DNA from: Ypsolopha sequella
Taxonomy: Eukaryota > Arthropoda > Insecta > Lepidoptera > Ypsolophidae
Length of the DNA: 64,000 nt
Reading direction: 5' to 3'
Assembly: GCA_934047225.1 (NCBI GenBank)
Contig: CAKOHE010000100.1
Location: 1 to 64,000, forward strand
A program made the position numbers and the translations under genes. Position 1 is the stretch's first letter, and the number at the start of each line of letters is the position of its first letter. Shown one piece after another: positions 1 to 11,096 of the stretch. A model generated the notes under the pieces. It was given only the letters and a program-made list of their open reading frames with translations, did not search any database and had not been told where the DNA came from.

Positions 1-2
1 AG

Positions 3-2231
3 ATATTACCGGACGATACGTTCACGTTTGTGAGTGACGCACACGGGAGCCGGCGATGGCTGGATCATAGTGTAGTGACTGAAGCGGCGAAACAGTCTAT
101 TGTGAATATTTCTGTTTTATATGATACTTATTGGTCTGACCATATGCCTCTCCAAGTTGAATGTAATATTAACATAATAAAACCTAAAATATTAATACCT
201 AAAGTTACTTGCGATAAGGTAAAATGGGGTGAGCGGGACTTAAGCCAGATTAATAGGTATCAGGAACTGTGTAACTCTAGATTAAGGTCAATTGACTTCG
301 ATCAAACATTTAACTCATGTTGTGATATAATGTGTAATAACTTAGAACATCGAATTTTATTGAACAATATGTATGACAACATAATATCTATTCTTTCTGA
401 AGCGGCTGAGTCTTCTTATGTTGAAAAAGCAGCAAGGAAACGAAATTATGTAACCGGTTGGAATAAACATGTCCGTAGTGCTCACGGTGAGGCTCGTGTC
501 TGTTTTCAGACTTGGGTGTGGTACGGCAAACCAAAACATGGTTTGTTTTACGACCGCATGTGCGAAACAAGAAAAGTCTTTAAATCTAAATTAAAGTGGT
601 GCCAAAATAACGAACAGCAGATAAAAATGGACATCATTGCTGAGCACCATCGAAATAAAAATTTTAGTAAATTCTGGAAAAACACAAACAAGCTGAATCA
701 GACACCCGCTCTCCCTGTGAGTGTAGCTGGAGTGCATGAGCCCACTGATATTGCTAACCTGTTTAAAGAACATTTCAGAGTTCAATCTTCACTGGGGCCC
801 GCGTCTCAGGGGACTCATGATGAGGCTGTTGTGAGGGAACGTAGTGTCACTATTAGTGCAAGAGATGTAGCAACTGTCATTAAAGGCATGGTCAGAGGGA
901 AGAGTCCTGGTCACGACAGCCTCAGCATTGAGCACTTGAAGTACGCAGGAGTTCATCTTCCCAGAGTGTTAGCCATGTTTTATACGCTTTGTCTTGGCCA
1001 TTCATACCTACCTGACAAGTTAATGCGTACAGTGGTAGTCCCAATTATTAAAAACAAAACGGGGGATACTTCTGACTTGGCCAACTACAGACCAATATCT
1101 CTAGCTTCTGTGATCGCTAAGGTACTGGACAGTCTGCTTGATAGACATTTGAATAAGCATATTTGTCTTAATGATGCGCAGTTCGGATTTCGCTCAGGTC
1201 TCTCTACGGAGAATGCTATCTTTTGTCTCAAGCAGACTGTTCAGTACTATACAGCCAGGAAAACACCTGTGTTTGCATGTTTTTTAGATCTCTCTAAAGC
1301 ATTTGATCTCGTATCGTATGATGTGTTATGGGACAAACTAAGAAGAGAGACCACTGTACCATATGAGATAATATGTCTGTTTAAACATTGGTATAACAAC
1401 CAGAGAAACAAAGTTAAATGGGGAGGAGCCTTCTCAGATGAATATGGGTTGGAATGCGGGGTGAGGCAGGGAGGGCTGTCCTCTCCCCGTCTTTTTAACC
1501 TGTACATCAATAAGCTGCTCGATGAGCTCAGCGGCACCAGCATCGGCTGTCATGTGGATGGAGTTAGCGTCAATAACATAAGCTACGCTGATGATATGGT
1601 GCTGCTGAGTCCATCGGTCAGCGCGCTGAGGAGGCTTCTTTCCATATGTCAGTCGTATGTTGAGGCGCATGGTCTAAAGTATAACGCAAAAAAGAGCGAG
1701 TTTTTAATATTTAAGGCAGGGCCTAAAACATATAAAATTGTGCCTGAAGTCAAGCTCTGCGGTTCCTCGTTGTCCAGGGTCACGCACTTCAAATACTTGG
1801 GGCACTGGGTTCGAGAGGACCTCAGTGATTGTAATGATATAGAGAGGGAGCGCAGGTCGCTGGCTGTCCGATGTAATATGCTTGCCCGCAGATTTGCACG
1901 GTGTACGAATCAGGTAAAGGTGACGCTCTTCAAAGCATATTGCCAGTCCTTTTACACGTGTAGTCTGTGGGTGGACTACACGCGTCGGGCATATAGCGAC
2001 CTGCGGGTCCAGTATAATAATGCTTTCAGGATATTGTTGGGGTTGCCGCGATATTGCAGCGCCTCTTTCATGTTCGCGGAAGCACACACAGATGGTTTCG
2101 CTGCAATCATGCGTAAGTACTGTGCGTCGCTGCTCAGTCGAATACGAGCCAGCCCCAATAGTATCCTGAGGGTGTTATCTGATAGGTGGGACTCTCCCCT
2201 TTTTAAAAAGTGGATGGAGCTCCACAATTAA
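3..2231 (+). CDS. LINE ORF2 (endonuclease tail plus reverse transcriptase), cut by left edge
   Basis: Reverse transcriptase polyprotein of a non-LTR retrotransposon. The frame is open from base 3, so the GTG at 30 is not a real start and the N-terminal part lies outside the window. Numbering from base 30, residues 1-45 are the end of an apurinic-type endonuclease (SDH at 36-38). The RT follows: NYRPISL fingers motif, FGFRSG, motif A FLDLSKAFD with Asp at 420, motif B GVRQGG, and catalytic YADD at 519-522. A thumb and a C-terminal tail end at the TAA. No stop or frameshift interrupts about 740 codons, so this copy is young or conserved. Motifs fit the Jockey/CR1-type group; the exact clade is my inference. 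The downstream 180 bp are its 3' UTR. Confidence 0.93.
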   Translation: MLPDDTFTFVSDAHGSRRWLDHSVVTEAAKQSIVNISVLYDTYWSDHMPLQVECNINIIKPKILIPKVTCDKVKWGERDLSQINRYQELCNSRLRSIDFDQTFNSCCDIMCNNLEHRILLNNMYDNIISILSEAAESSYVEKAARKRNYVTGWNKHVRSAHGEARVCFQTWVWYGKPKHGLFYDRMCETRKVFKSKLKWCQNNEQQIKMDIIAEHHRNKNFSKFWKNTNKLNQTPALPVSVAGVHEPTDIANLFKEHFRVQSSLGPASQGTHDEAVVRERSVTISARDVATVIKGMVRGKSPGHDSLSIEHLKYAGVHLPRVLAMFYTLCLGHSYLPDKLMRTVVVPIIKNKTGDTSDLANYRPISLASVIAKVLDSLLDRHLNKHICLNDAQFGFRSGLSTENAIFCLKQTVQYYTARKTPVFACFLDLSKAFDLVSYDVLWDKLRRETTVPYEIICLFKHWYNNQRNKVKWGGAFSDEYGLECGVRQGGLSSPRLFNLYINKLLDELSGTSIGCHVDGVSVNNISYADDMVLLSPSVSALRRLLSICQSYVEAHGLKYNAKKSEFLIFKAGPKTYKIVPEVKLCGSSLSRVTHFKYLGHWVREDLSDCNDIERERRSLAVRCNMLARRFARCTNQVKVTLFKAYCQSFYTCSLWVDYTRRAYSDLRVQYNNAFRILLGLPRYCSASFMFAEAHTDGFAAIMRKYCASLLSRIRASPNSILRVLSDRWDSPLFKKWMELHN

Positions 2232-2410
2232 TAATTTAATTTGATTGGATTTGATTTAATTTAATTCAATTTTATTTAATTTTATTTGATTTAATTTATA
2301 CTCGCCTGTTCTCTTACTAACACTAGTCCATAAGTTATTTTGTATTACTAACACTTTATGGACCCTGTCTGAAATAAATTATTTTATTATTATTATTATT
2401 ATTATTAATC
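2232..2410 (+). mobile_element. LINE 3' UTR and (TTA)n tail
   Basis: Short AT-rich 3' region after the RT stop codon. It ends in GAAATAAATTATTTTA and a run of TTA/ATT triplets at about 2385-2408. A simple-repeat tail instead of poly(A) is usual in CR1/L2-like LINEs and marks the 3' end of this insertion. Confidence 0.7.
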
Positions 2411-3043
2411 GCTCGATACAACATGTCTATCCCTCTCGAGGTAGATCAACAGAGTGAGAGAGAGTGAGCACTGTATCACGCTCCATCGAGCTCGATATGG
2501 TTTGTTCTGCAGGTTTATTTCACTGATATATTGGGTCTTTACATATGAAATTGCCGTTTTCTATAAAGAATTTGAAGGAAACTCAAATTTCAGTACTAAC
2601 ATTTTTGCATTTTTTTAGGAATGACAAATCCAAATTATGTCATTTCTTATAATGTATGAATGAGACAACATTAAGCTGACAGCAACATTAATTTAATTTT
2701 TGAAAAGTGTCAGCTGTATAAAAGGACTACGAATCTGATCATGGAAATGGGTGGCATTTAGGACGAACTGTTTGTAAATATTTAATTTTTATAATCAAAC
2801 TGAAAATAAAAACAAAATTTAATACGTAGATGTTCAACCTTGAAATCAACTTTCAAACAAAAAACAAATAATTGAAATAGCTATAGAATTACAGGAATGA
2901 TGAACTCATTCATCTGTAAGAAAGTTTCGGCAATTTCATAGGTAAAGACCTATTATTCAATATAATCTGTCTCGTAGCAGGAGCGAATACAAGTGACACT
3001 TGTACCACAAAATAGATACTACCAAGGCCGGCTCCATAGAACA

Positions 3044-3176
3044 AGCGAAAACAGACGCACACATGCATACACGCGTACGTATGATGATCTCGGCAGAATT
3101 TCGTATTGGCATTCGACCGACTTCATCCGAGATCGTCGTACGTACGCGTCTATGTGTGCGTGCGTCTGTTTTCGCT
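3044..3176. repeat. Hairpin element, 50-bp arms
   Basis: Arms 3044-3093 and 3127-3176 are near-perfect reverse complements (outer end AGCGAAAACAGACGCAC), around a 33-base centre. The arms are rich in ACGCACAC/GTACG. No coding potential. Both small frames across it are by-products of the palindrome. Confidence 0.75.
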
Positions 3177-3619
3177 AGTTATGCGGAGTGAACCTTCTGT
3201 AAGTGGTTATTTTGTGCTTGCTGTGGTCGCGTAGTCAGCACGTAGCTCGTAGACGTCGTAGCGTAGCTATACATTTTGGAAATATACATGCTGTAAATAA
3301 CCTGCGACCTTTAAATAAGGCCACGTACTGATCATACTGCACAACTATGTGAAAAAAAATTACCCGCGCAAGCTTTCAGAGAAAAAGTGCGGTAAAATTG
3401 ATTTTATTAACAGTTTTGATACATATAAAACATTTTATTTATGAACAGAAAATCACTTGTACTATCCCACAAATTCATTTAGAACTTCCTGACCGGTTTC
3501 GCCTTTGATGATGATGATGATGCCTCGTGGCCGTTTTCGGTCATAGTGACTGATCAAGGCTCAGAGCTTCGCTGGTGAGCCCTCCAATGGCTGACATAGC
3601 CTATTTTGGCCTTTTATCA

Positions 3620-4157
3620 AATTTCAAGTTCAAATTTATTTATTTATCATAAGTGGGTACAAGATGAAGGATATGTACATGTTTATGCTTAGTCTATAAC
3701 AATGTGGTACCATAACAAAGGTGTTGCTGTTTCCTAGCTAGGTTTTTAGGTCTGTAAGTAAGGAGTAACAGCGCCATTCTCCTTGTGTTGGGAGCAGTTA
3801 AATTGTAAAGTTAAAAGTAACTTGAAAATTAAAATAAATTTAAACAAAAACAAAAGGAGTGTGTCAGGGTGGTAGGGTGTGTGCGTGTGTGTTTGTAAGG
3901 GTGTGTTATTGTGTGAGGATGTGTTAGTGATAAGCGTATCCCTAGCCCTACGACTGTGGTCTTGGGATCAGTTTATTGAAAGTGCGATTGCACAGGCTAC
4001 ATATCAAAAGCCCATTTACATAATTACAAGGGATGGCCGCAGATGGTCTTGCGTGGATCTCATCACGTTTGGCGTCGAGAACAGCTTTACGTTCTTCTTC
4101 AAACTCAAACACCTTCTTTTGAACAGTGAGCCTCCATCCAGGACTGTCTTGGGCTAA
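3620..4157 (-). pseudogene. LINE 3' fragment (ORF2 C-terminus and 3' UTR)
   Basis: Read on the minus strand, 4157 to 3955 is open and gives a charged helix (VFEFEEERKAVLDAKRDE) followed by a CxxC pair (LICSLCNRTF). This is the pattern of the C-terminal zinc finger found after RT in many insect LINEs. The following 330 bp are a non-coding 3' UTR ending in a GATAAATAAATAAATTTG tail at about 3640. The 5' part of the element is absent. A frame on the plus strand through the same bases is a shadow; its start lies in a GT-rich stretch (3868-3905). Confidence 0.55.
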
Positions 4158-4329
4158 ATCTTTTCGCCTTTATGGCATTATCAATTGATACAATTTTTTA
4201 CAAAAACATTTTTTTTTTATCTATACACAAGTAATTTTTACAATTCTTTGGAAGCTCCTTTTAAGCTAACAATAACCTGTATTAGGAGGGACCGTTCTTC
4301 CCTTGTTACATTGTTTTTGTATTTTTGTT

Positions 4330-4410
4330 AGTAGGAGAAAGGGTGAGTTGGTGTATGTGTTTGAGAGGGTGTGTGTGAGGGTGTGTGTGCGTGTGTAGTG
4401 TATGTGCTGA
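4330..4410. repeat. GT-rich simple sequence
   Basis: Degenerate (GTGTGTGAGG)n stretch, similar to the GT-rich block at 3860-3905. No gene. Confidence 0.6.
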
Positions 4411-4570
4411 AATCTGTGTGGTATACATATTATTAGATTAGCTTTTTTTAATAATTTTATATAAATATGATAATTTTATTTCTATAGGAAAAATTAAATA
4501 CATAAATCAGGTAGTTATACTAAATGAATTTCTAATGGAAATGGAAGGCGAAAAAAGTTTGTGGCGTTAA

Positions 4571-4886
4571 AATAGTAGTTTATGCTACAAGGGCGCAAAG
4601 GAATAAATTACGAGGACGATTTAAAACACGAGCGTAGCGAGTGTTTTAAACGTAACCGAGTAATTTATTGCTTTTACGCCCGTGTATCATACTACGTTTT
4701 TCAATGCATAGTGTGAGGAAATGAAAACAGATATAATCTTGTGAACTTTAAATTATGATTGGCTCAAAAGGATTGTATCCAGAGCTGTTAAACAGTGGAA
4801 AAAGAAGTATTACATCTATGGTACACAGGAAAGGCTGCAGGTTAGCCAACCATTGCAAGCAAATTAAAAAAAAAATTATAATAAAG
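4571..4886 (+). repeat. Dispersed foldback family, copy 1
   Basis: First of three same-orientation copies (others at 31579 and 37098). The 5' 130 bp fold back: GTAGTTTATGCTAC pairs with the ATCATACTAC end, AATAAATTAC with GTAATTTATT, and an inner hairpin TTAAAACAC/GTGTTTTAA surrounds GAGCGTAGCGA. A non-palindromic 170-bp body follows and ends in an A-rich run, suggesting a retroposed or MITE-like unit. Confidence 0.75.
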
Positions 4887-5350
4887 CCCTAGGGCAAAAT
4901 AATCGACTTTTTGTTCGGTTTTGATGCATAAAAAGTGGGCCTTTACGAGCACATGCATTGAAAAATAATTAATGATCACATTAGCACAATATTGGATCTC
5001 AAACCTTTGTCAAAATCAACAGCAAGCAATTTGAGGGAATTTGTGTCGAATGTCAAACAAGAACTTGCTGCCTTGACCAATCTTGAGCCAAATGTTAGGT
5101 ATTGGGATCAAATCTTCAAAGACAGTTCGTCCTAAATGTCATCCATTTCCATGATAAGGTTCGTACATTTTTTTACAGCTGACACTTTTATAAATTTCAA
5201 TTAAAGTCACCGTTAGCTTAATGTTGTCTCTAGCATAATTTTTTTTTTAATTTGTCATTCCTAAAAAAATGCAAAGATTTTTGTACTGAAAATTGAGTTT
5301 TCTTTATATTTTCCCTAGAAAACGGCAATTTCATAGTAAATGACCTGCTT

Positions 5351-5622
5351 TATACAAGGTGTTACAGAAAGGTGTAACCATATCTGAAGAGCTTATTCAG
5401 TCAATGGTATAGAACAACTTTTACTATGAAGCCAACCCCGAAATCTCAAAAAAAAAATCTGTCCTTCCATACATTTCAGCCGAGCGGCATTGCATTTTGC
5501 TATGAAACAGTTAACTTTTTTTTTTTCGAGATACAGTGTTTGTTCCATAGTAAAAGTTGTTCTATACCATTGACTGAATAAGCTCTTCAAATATGGTTAC
5601 ACCTTTCTGTTACACGTTGTAT
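5351..5622. repeat. Foldback element with about 76-bp arms
   Basis: Left arm from TATACAAGGTGTTACAGAAA and right arm ending TACACGTTGTATA are reverse complements with few mismatches. The centre holds A- and T-runs. No coding. The flanks do not give a clear target duplication. Confidence 0.75.
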
Positions 5623-6062
5623 ATCAAACGTTATAGATTAAGATGGAATGAATTATATTATATTTAAAAAGAAGGCATAGGACCCTATGCTCAAAGAAAT
5701 ACCATCATCCCTATTTATACTGTTTTTATAAAATATCTCGTAAACATAAAAATTACTTCTGATACTCAAGACAAACAAAAATAACAATAATTACGGTAAG
5801 TAGGTACCAGTAAAATAATTTTAGTAATGTATCTTATGTAATGTTTTCAGTCTTATTTGAATCATATTATTATCACATTAAAGCAGTTTAATCTAAACAG
5901 ACACTACTAGCAAGACTTAACTAACAAACAAACTTAAACAATAACACAGAATCATAACAAAACTAAATTTATTATTAAGTTGTACTTAAGGTGTTACAGT
6001 GTGCGAAAGTGCTGCCACTTTTGAAAAAAAAAACACTTTTTACTTGTATTTCGTTTTAAATA

Positions 6063-6508
6063 AAATATGACATATATAAGTTATTTACAAAAAAGAAAAA
6101 AGTAAAAAAGGTTTATTTACAATTTGTCTAAATTTAATTTTCATTCAAATTCATTCGTTCATTCATTATAATTTATTTAAAGAAATTATTACTAGACAGT
6201 GGTACCACCTGGACTTAAGCGACAACATTGACACTGACGACTCCGACATATTACACGAGAAACCCAGACCAAGGTATGGCAACGGTGGCGCCATCTAGCA
6301 GCCGCAGGAATCAACGCAATACACATACCTATCGCGGCTGCTGGGTGGTACCACTGTCTAGTAATAATTTCTTTAAATAAATTATAATGAATGAATGAAT
6401 GAATGAATGATCGAATGAATGAATGAATGAAAATTAAATTTAGACAAATTGTAAATAAACCTTTTTTACTTTTTTCTTTTTTGTAAATAACTTATATATG
6501 TCATATTT
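6063..6508. repeat. Inverted repeat element with about 150-bp arms
   Basis: Arms 6063-6209 and 6344-6508 pair from AAATATGACATATATAAG through the (GAAT)n tract to CAGTGGTACCACC. The GAATGAATG tract is longer in the right arm (6389-6430), a slippage difference between arms. The 134-bp centre is unrelated unique DNA. Confidence 0.75.
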
Positions 6509-6691
6509 AATTAATTGTCAGAATCTCAACTGATGCCGGGCCCAGTGGGGCCCGAAATATATCTTGAGTTAAATTATTATTTTTACCTTTTTTTATTAAT
6601 TTTTAATCAACCAAAACTACATTAAAAATCTCATAAAAAAGAGACAAATATATATTGATCAAAAAGTTTTAAATGAAAATGACAAACTAAG

Positions 6692-6967
6692 CTCGGAAGC
6701 AGTGGCGTGCACAGAACTTTTTTCCGGAAAAGCAATCAGAAGGTCAAGTACAACAATAAAAAAAATATATATTTTTTTTAATGACACTTTGAAAAAAAAA
6801 AGTTTGTATGACGCCAGGGTAGGCACTGCCTTTCCTAGAGTGACCATTTTCATACAAACTTTTTTTTTTAAGTGTTATTTAAATTTTTTCATATTTTTTT
6901 TATTGTCGTACTTGACCTTCTGATTGCTTTTCCGAAAAAAAGTTCTGTGCACGCCACTGCTCGGAAG
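6692..6967. mobile_element. hAT-type MITE with 8-bp target duplication
   Basis: Element 6700-6959 starts CAGTGGCGTGCACAGAAC and ends with the reverse complement. Arms of about 60 bp fold back. It is flanked by the perfect 8-bp repeat CTCGGAAG (6692-6699 and 6960-6967). CAGTGGCG ends and an 8-bp duplication are hAT hallmarks. It encodes nothing, so it must have been moved by a transposase elsewhere. Confidence 0.85.
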
Positions 6968-7146
6968 AAATTCTGACTTTCTCATACCGCACATTGCACG
7001 TTCGAAGAGGCAGAGAAAGGTGCGGCTCGCTGACTCAAAATATCAAAGATAACTGTAAGGATTCTACTGATTTATCATTTACACAAATTAATTCGAAAAA
7101 TAAAAGATTTCCTACTTACAATTTAACGCAAAGAGTCGAGTCAAAA

Positions 7147-9521
7147 ATGAGCGATGGAGATGTCAAAGGAGCCGCCCAGCCCCTTTTTTCCAGTGACGCC
7201 GTCGCCCCGGACACGCCGGAAACATTTTCCGCACTGGAGTCAAAGCATCCACCTCCATCGGCTTCTCTTCAACTGCCAAATCCACCTGATGCCTCTGGGC
7301 ACACACCCGAGGCGACATCGACAGCAGAGGAGGTGCAGTGTGCGATCGCATCCTTTAGGAACGGATCGGCCACCGGAATTGATGGACAAACGTACCGCAC
7401 AACACTTCAATGATCTCATTTGTGGAACCACAGGTGATGCCGGTTGAGCCCTCTTGGAGGATTTGACGCGCCTTGTGAATCTAATGCTGTCCGGTAAGGT
7501 GTGCGCAGACATACTTGATATTCTTTATGGAGCAAATTAATGTGCTTTAATTAAAAAAGATGGAGACATCAGGCCGATCACAGTAGGTAACACCATCCAC
7601 CGCGTGGTCTCAAAGATCTGCTGCAAACATATCCTACCAGACCTTTCAAGTAAATTTCAACCCGTTCAACTAGGCTTTGGCACGAAGGGAGGCTGTGAGG
7701 TGGCGATGTACGCGGCCCGCACCTTCCTAGAACGTGGCGGATGTGAGGAATGCGTTCAACTCACTCGACAGGGCCTTGCTGACACAAACTAAAGTAAACA
7801 TTCCACGGATATATCATTACCTGTGGCAATGTTACAGTTCGCCAACAAAACTAATATATAGAAAACACCTTTAACATTCTGCGGTTGGGTGTCAGCAAGG
7901 TGACCCACTAGGACTGGCCATTTTCAGTCTTGCTATTCACCCTTTATTTCAAGTCTAAATTCCAATTTTAATGTATGGTATTTGGACGACGGAACTCTAG
8001 GAGGCGAAGCGTGCTCTGTCCTTAATGATCTCGAAAATATTATTCATAATTTTAAATCAATCGGTATTGAACTTAATTTCACAAAATCGGAACTCTTCAT
8101 TACCAAATCAATGCGTCAATCTGAAAAAAATAACATAATTTCAAATTAACATCATCGAAAGTGAATCGCTTCGCCTTCTAGGGGCTGCTGTGCTAGATGA
8201 TTCCATTCCTAGTTTTGTAAGCAATCAAATCTCTAAATTTGAGGAATCATCAGTCCGCCTAAAAGAAATTTAATATATTTATTAAATAATTTAATATATT
8301 TAAATAATAAACATAGCCATGTGAGGGCACATGGCTATGTTTATTATTAGATACTGCCTTTTTGTACCAACATTTACTTATGTGCTACGCTGTACAGCTC
8401 TTTGGAAATATACTACCATTTTAGATCAATTAGACAAAATGTTATGGACAACTTTGACTGAAATTCTAAATTGCTCCCTAAATGACCGCGCTTGGGCCTA
8501 GGCCACGCTTCCAATCCGAATTGGAGGCCTGGGTATCCGCAAACCATCCAGCGTAGCACTGCCAGCGTTCCTGTCTTCGGCCCATAGTATGCTTGACCTC
8601 TATGGTAGAATAATTAACCCGTCACTAGGTGACGTAGAGGTCTCGTGCTTAGCCGAGGCTAGGTACGCCTGGTCAGCCACGGCCAGGCCGAGTGAAAATG
8701 ACCCGATTGCATCACAAAAGCTATGGGATGGGCCGCTTTGCAGTAAGGTTCAAAAGAACCTTATGGAAACTGCTGTTAACCCTGCAGACCGAGCCCGTCT
8801 CTTGACAACAAGTGAACCAGAATCTGGATATTGGTTGAACGCACTTCCTTCGTCTAATATTGGGACACTGCTGGACAGAACCACTTTAACCTTGGCTGTC
8901 GGCCTGAGACTAGGAACGAAGACAAACGAGCCACATCGCTGCCGTTGCGGTGAAAACGTCGACCATTTTGGCCACCACGGCTTGTCATGCCAACGCAGCG
9001 CAGGTCGGCTTTCGCGCCATGCCACACTAAACGGCGTCATCCGTCGGGCTCTTGCCAGCGCCGGCGTGCCAGCAATCCCAGAGCCAAACGGTTTGGCACG
9101 CGTCGATGGGAGAAGGCCCGACGGAATGACGCTCGTTTCATGGAAAAATGGACGGCTGCTGGTTTGGGACGCCACATGTGCAGATACTGTGGCGCCGTCA
9201 CACTTACCAGTGACCTCTGTCAAGGCAGGCGCGACGGCTTACAAAGCAGAAGGGTCTAAGAGGCGGAGATACACAACGTTGGGACAAAGTTACCATTTTT
9301 TCCCCTTCACTGTAGAAACCCTCGGGCCGTGGAGACCAGAAGCACGACGCCTCTACAAGGAGATATCGTCGCGCCTGATCGATACTTCAGGGGATCCAAG
9401 GGATGGATCCTATTTTGGGCAAAGATTAAGCTTCGCGATTCAACGAAGCAATGCCACCAGCATATTTGGTACCCTACGGGGTGACGAAAGCGATTTGGCT
9501 TCAATTTTTTATTTAGTATAG
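7147..9521 (+). pseudogene. Dead LINE ORF with restriction-like endonuclease
   Basis: Reverse-transcriptase polyprotein broken by several stops and frameshifts. Pieces in order: a Pro/Ser-rich linker into FRNGSATGIDGQT (7350-7395); DGDIRPITVGNTIHRVV (7562-7610); VQLGFGTKGGCE (7660); QQGDPLG (7895); catalytic YLDD at 7979-7990; KSELFIT; and a 310-codon open C-terminus from 8589. In that last piece a CxC-x8-HHxxxC finger (CRCGENVDHFGHHGLSC, residues 118-134) precedes RRPDG (175-179) and VWD (192-194), the arrangement of the PD-type endonuclease of R2-like LINEs. I infer an endonuclease-after-RT element. The clade is not certain. Two more fragments of this family lie at 35.5 and 37.4 kb. Confidence 0.72.
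8303..8348. repeat. Perfect 21-bp hairpin inside the dead LINE
   Basis: Arms 8303-8323 and 8328-8348 are exact reverse complements with a 4-base AGGG loop. The hairpin interrupts the RT thumb region of the pseudogene. Confidence 0.85.
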
Positions 9522-11090
9522 TTTTATTTTGTTTATACTTGTATATTGATAGGTAATTTTAATTTATAGTTAGTTTAGTTTTTTAATGTTATAGTATTTT
9601 ATAGGCATGGGTTTTAATATTATTTAAGTTTTATTTTGTTTTAATAATAAAAATATATATAAATAAAAATAAAATATTATTCATCAAAAACATACCACCA
9701 TCAACACATTTTTTTTATTACTTCTGTAGGGGCACTCCTATTGCTGTCGTTTAATGATAGTTTTAATTTTTCGAACATTAAGTCCGCTCTTCTCTTAATT
9801 TTTCTCTCATCTTCTTCTCTGAAATATTATAAAGTGGCTCATTAATGCTTTTTTATCGAATGTTTAGAAAATGTCAAGATAAGTCTTACAAAATTATTAT
9901 TAATGCGGCTTTATCTTACAATTAAAAAACAACTAACAAACTAATTTATTAATATACAGACCTATTATTTAAATAGTCAGTAGGCATTAAAACATGTTAA
10001 TTAAAAAAGTGACCTAATTAAGATTATATGATTATTTATTAAATAATATCAGTCGCTCAGGGACTCAACTAAAAGTAAGCCCTACCTAAGAAAACATTTT
10101 TTGCCAATAAATAGACCCAAGTACGAAATGGGTCCTTACTTTAATAAAGATATTATTACTTGCTTACCTTAATTTTAGTCCTATATCGACTTATTCGGCT
10201 TTATATCAACACAATAATAAACTCGTAGCACTTCACTCGCGACGCAACACTGATCGAGTCCTTTTCAAACTGAAGTGAGGTGGGGGGATTAGGCGGAGTA
10301 AAAGAGACCGAAGTATTGGATTATCTTTTTCTACTCTGAAACGGTCCTTGTCTTAATAATATGTCAATGAAGCGTTTCGTTTAGAGTCAGTTTATGACCA
10401 TAACTAAATTTATTAAAAAAATGATTTAGGTCACTACCGTTCTGAAGGTGCGACATAATATCTGTACCCCTGAAATATGAATGCGAAAGTATCTTTGTTG
10501 TTTTGTCCTTTTTCACGCAGCAACGGAACTGACTGAATGATATGATTCTTTTGCATAGGAATAGTTTATGTGCCGGAGAGTAACGTAGGCTTTTTTGTGT
10601 CCCGAAAAGATGCAAAGTAAATCAGCGCGAGTGAAGTCGCGGGCAAAAGCTTGTATTTTATATTTACTGCCGCTTTTCACTTAGACAGGTTGGCAGATAG
10701 TACGTAATTTCAGCTGTTACGATCCTGATTTCTTCTAAATTCATCCGAGTCATACAACGCTTTCCTACTTGGGCTCTTCAAAGACCATGCAGTACACAAA
10801 CAGTGGCACTACGTGTGTATCGCTCCAGTGGCCACTCCACACCTATTATGTACTTCATACATATTGATACAAGCGGCCATCGCCATTGCGGCCAGTTTGA
10901 ATAGATAAAGTATTGTGTGCAACTGAACATTAATTAGACATTGGGACACTCCTGCAAATATATTACGAAACTCACATGTCTCACATTATGTCACAGTTGC
11001 ACAAAATTGCGATGATGTCATAGTCAACCATGGACATTTCAAAAAGTGTTTCTTATTTAAGCGTTTCTTATAGGGAAAGCATATTGACGC
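9522..11090. other. AT-rich DNA, no gene seen
   Basis: The start is the 3' UTR of the preceding LINE, ending near the TTTTAATAATAAAAATATAT run at 9640. The rest has no frame with recognisable motifs. The 83-codon minus-strand frame at 10364-10615 shows no family resemblance. Confidence 0.5.
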
Positions 11091-11096
11091 CGTTTT

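Larger units (their letters stand above)
2538..5340. repeat. Long inverted repeat pair (arms 2538-2775 and 5115-5340)
   Basis: The segment beginning ATGAAATTGCCGTTTTCT near 2544 reappears in reverse complement ending near 5333, and the match continues inward for about 225 bp with small indels. It includes the CAGCTGACACTTTT block at 5175 and the AGTTCGTCCTAAATG block at 5127. TA dinucleotides flank both outer ends, as in Tc1/mariner elements. This is either one non-autonomous element with long terminal repeats and a 2.3-kb nested interior, or two copies of one MITE in opposite orientation. A second similar end (GGCAATTTCATAG, 2932) favours the two-copy reading. Confidence 0.55.

Noticed and set aside
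3879..4157. 92-codon plus-strand protein
   Set aside because: The minus strand of the same bases encodes a recognisable LINE C-terminus, and the plus frame starts in GT-rich simple sequence.
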